A stretch of 6,123 nucleotides of DNA from an uncultured Lachnospiraceae bacterium. Its GTDB lineage: Bacteria; Bacillota; Clostridia; Lachnospirales; Lachnospiraceae. Within the stretch, counting starts at the first letter, position 1, and every line of letters starts with the position of its first letter. The DNA lies in NCBI GenBank assembly GCA_902797015.1, contig CADBRG010000086.1:1-6123 (forward strand), written 5' to 3'. Positions 5,321 through 6,123 of this stretch are shown piece by piece. Below the pieces are notes generated by a model, which worked only from the letters and a program-made list of their open reading frames with translations, had not been told where the DNA came from and did no database searches. The translations under genes were made by a program, and so were the position numbers.

Positions 5321-6123
5321 TTACCCCTGCACATATGAAAAGCTATGTTGGAGGGCCCACCTCAGGCACAAAACTATAACACAAATAAGAATCCCGCAAA
5401 TCCCAAAGAAATAAGGCCAATAACATTCAGGTCTTGTCATCGGTGCCAAATAATCCATCAAATAGGTTGAGAAATATTTATAGTCCGGATTTTTCATCGC
5501 GTAACTCAACATAGCAGCGCTCAAATACTGCGTAACTACAACCAGAAAATATAGCGGAACAAATAAAGCGATTTTCGATTTGGATACTATAAAGGACACC
5601 GCGGTAATTGCCGCTCCGCACAAGGCGCTGAATCCTGTCAGAATAACAATATACAGAAGACTGTACAGAATCGGACTGTCTAAATACAATTGAAGAAAAG
5701 GATAATGTGAAACCATAGATCTAAACATCCGATTCTCTCCCATTAGAGATTCGGAAAAGCCATAAAACCAAAATAATCTCATCTGATTGTGATTATGCGG
5801 AAACACAATCAAGCACATGATAAAATTGATTAATACCGGAATACCGATCACGATCGCACTTCCGATTCCTGACGTCAGAACTTTAGAGATAATATAAGAT
5901 TGATAGGATTTTCTCATAACAACAGTTCCGACGACGCTATCCTTTTTCTCTTCGACAAAAGAAGTCGCACCCGGCAGAACAACCAAAAATGGCCAAAATA
6001 TAGCAAAAACTCTCCATCCAAATGATTCTCCCCAGATGCAGCTGTGCTCTACCGCCGTAATAATTGCAGCACGGTCCAATTGAAAGCTCTTTAGTACTTC
6101 TAATATAAACAGCGTACAAGTCA
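5321..6123 (-). CDS. ABC-2-type membrane protein, 5' end cut by window edge
   Basis: The frame is open from the right edge to TAA at 5323-5321, so at least 267 residues are visible and the true start is outside the window. An in-frame TTG at 6079 should not be taken as the start, because the reading frame continues upstream with credible protein (LFILEVLKSFQLD). Five hydrophobic segments can be seen: around WRVFAIFWPFLVVLPGA, the stretch from SKVLTSGIGSAIVIGI into FIMCLIVF, SPILYSLLYIVILTGFSA with its extension, KIALFVPLYFLVVVTQY, and YFFGICGILICVIVLCL near the end. The segment FVEEKKDSVVGTVVMRKSY followed by YIISK matches the E-x-G-R-Y-K pattern common after the second helix of ABC-2 permeases. 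It ends in a short basic tail. With the downstream permease and ATPase it would form the exporter. It is the first visible gene of the operon. Confidence 0.75.
   Translation of the reverse strand, partial: TCTLFILEVLKSFQLDRAAIITAVEHSCIWGESFGWRVFAIFWPFLVVLPGATSFVEEKKDSVVGTVVMRKSYQSYIISKVLTSGIGSAIVIGIPVLINFIMCLIVFPHNHNQMRLFWFYGFSESLMGENRMFRSMVSHYPFLQLYLDSPILYSLLYIVILTGFSALCGAAITAVSFIVSKSKIALFVPLYFLVVVTQYLSAAMLSYAMKNPDYKYFSTYLMDYLAPMTRPECYWPYFFGICGILICVIVLCLRWALQHSFSYVQG

Noticed and set aside
5317..5334. ATG at 5334 as the start of the anchored protein
   Set aside because: It sits inside the upstream gene with no ribosome site, whereas ATG 5316 has AGGGG at good spacing.
6077..6079. TTG at 6079 as the start of the right-edge membrane protein
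   Set aside because: The frame stays open to the window edge with sensible upstream residues; the gene is simply truncated.

Overview
The window looks like chromosomal or accessory DNA of a Clostridia-type Bacillota bacterium, plausibly a gut Lachnospiraceae or Oscillospiraceae relative. This rests on the gene families present (BlaI/BlaR1 pair, AbiE-like pair, small lantibiotic-type ABC exporter), AGGAGG-like ribosome sites and tightly packed leftward operons. The placement is an inference from gene content, not a sequence match.

Left part (1-1160, minus strand): a blaI-blaR1 regulatory pair. blaI encodes a winged-helix repressor and ends in an ATGA overlap with blaR1, an M56 zinc metalloprotease sensor-transducer that runs off the left edge. 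A good sigma-A promoter lies upstream of blaI and is wrapped in two nested inverted repeats, the best candidates for the BlaI operator. What the pair controls lies outside the window.

Middle part (1161-3215): a plus-strand island between two leftward operons. It holds an unrecognised small minus-strand ORF that may be a gene remnant, then a consensus promoter (TTGACA, 17 bp, TATAAT, with extended TGn) driving a type IV toxin-antitoxin locus of the AbiE kind. The antitoxin/repressor gene (AbiEi-like) is intact. The toxin gene (AbiEii-like nucleotidyltransferase) has lost its whole 5' end, including the conserved GG(T/S) catalytic segment, and resumes out of the expected frame at the FSEDIDLS motif. 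The toxin is therefore probably dead while its antitoxin and promoter remain.

Right part (3216-6123, minus strand): a compact four-gene operon reading leftward: a 5'-truncated multi-pass ABC-2-type membrane protein, an unrecognised single-pass protein with an extracytoplasmic domain, a second six-helix membrane protein, and the ABC ATPase. Gaps are 1 to 15 nt. It resembles exporters for peptides, bacteriocins or antibiotics, with an extra membrane-anchored partner of unknown role. Its promoter is beyond the right edge.

No rRNA, tRNA, CRISPR array, insertion sequence or complete transposase gene was seen.
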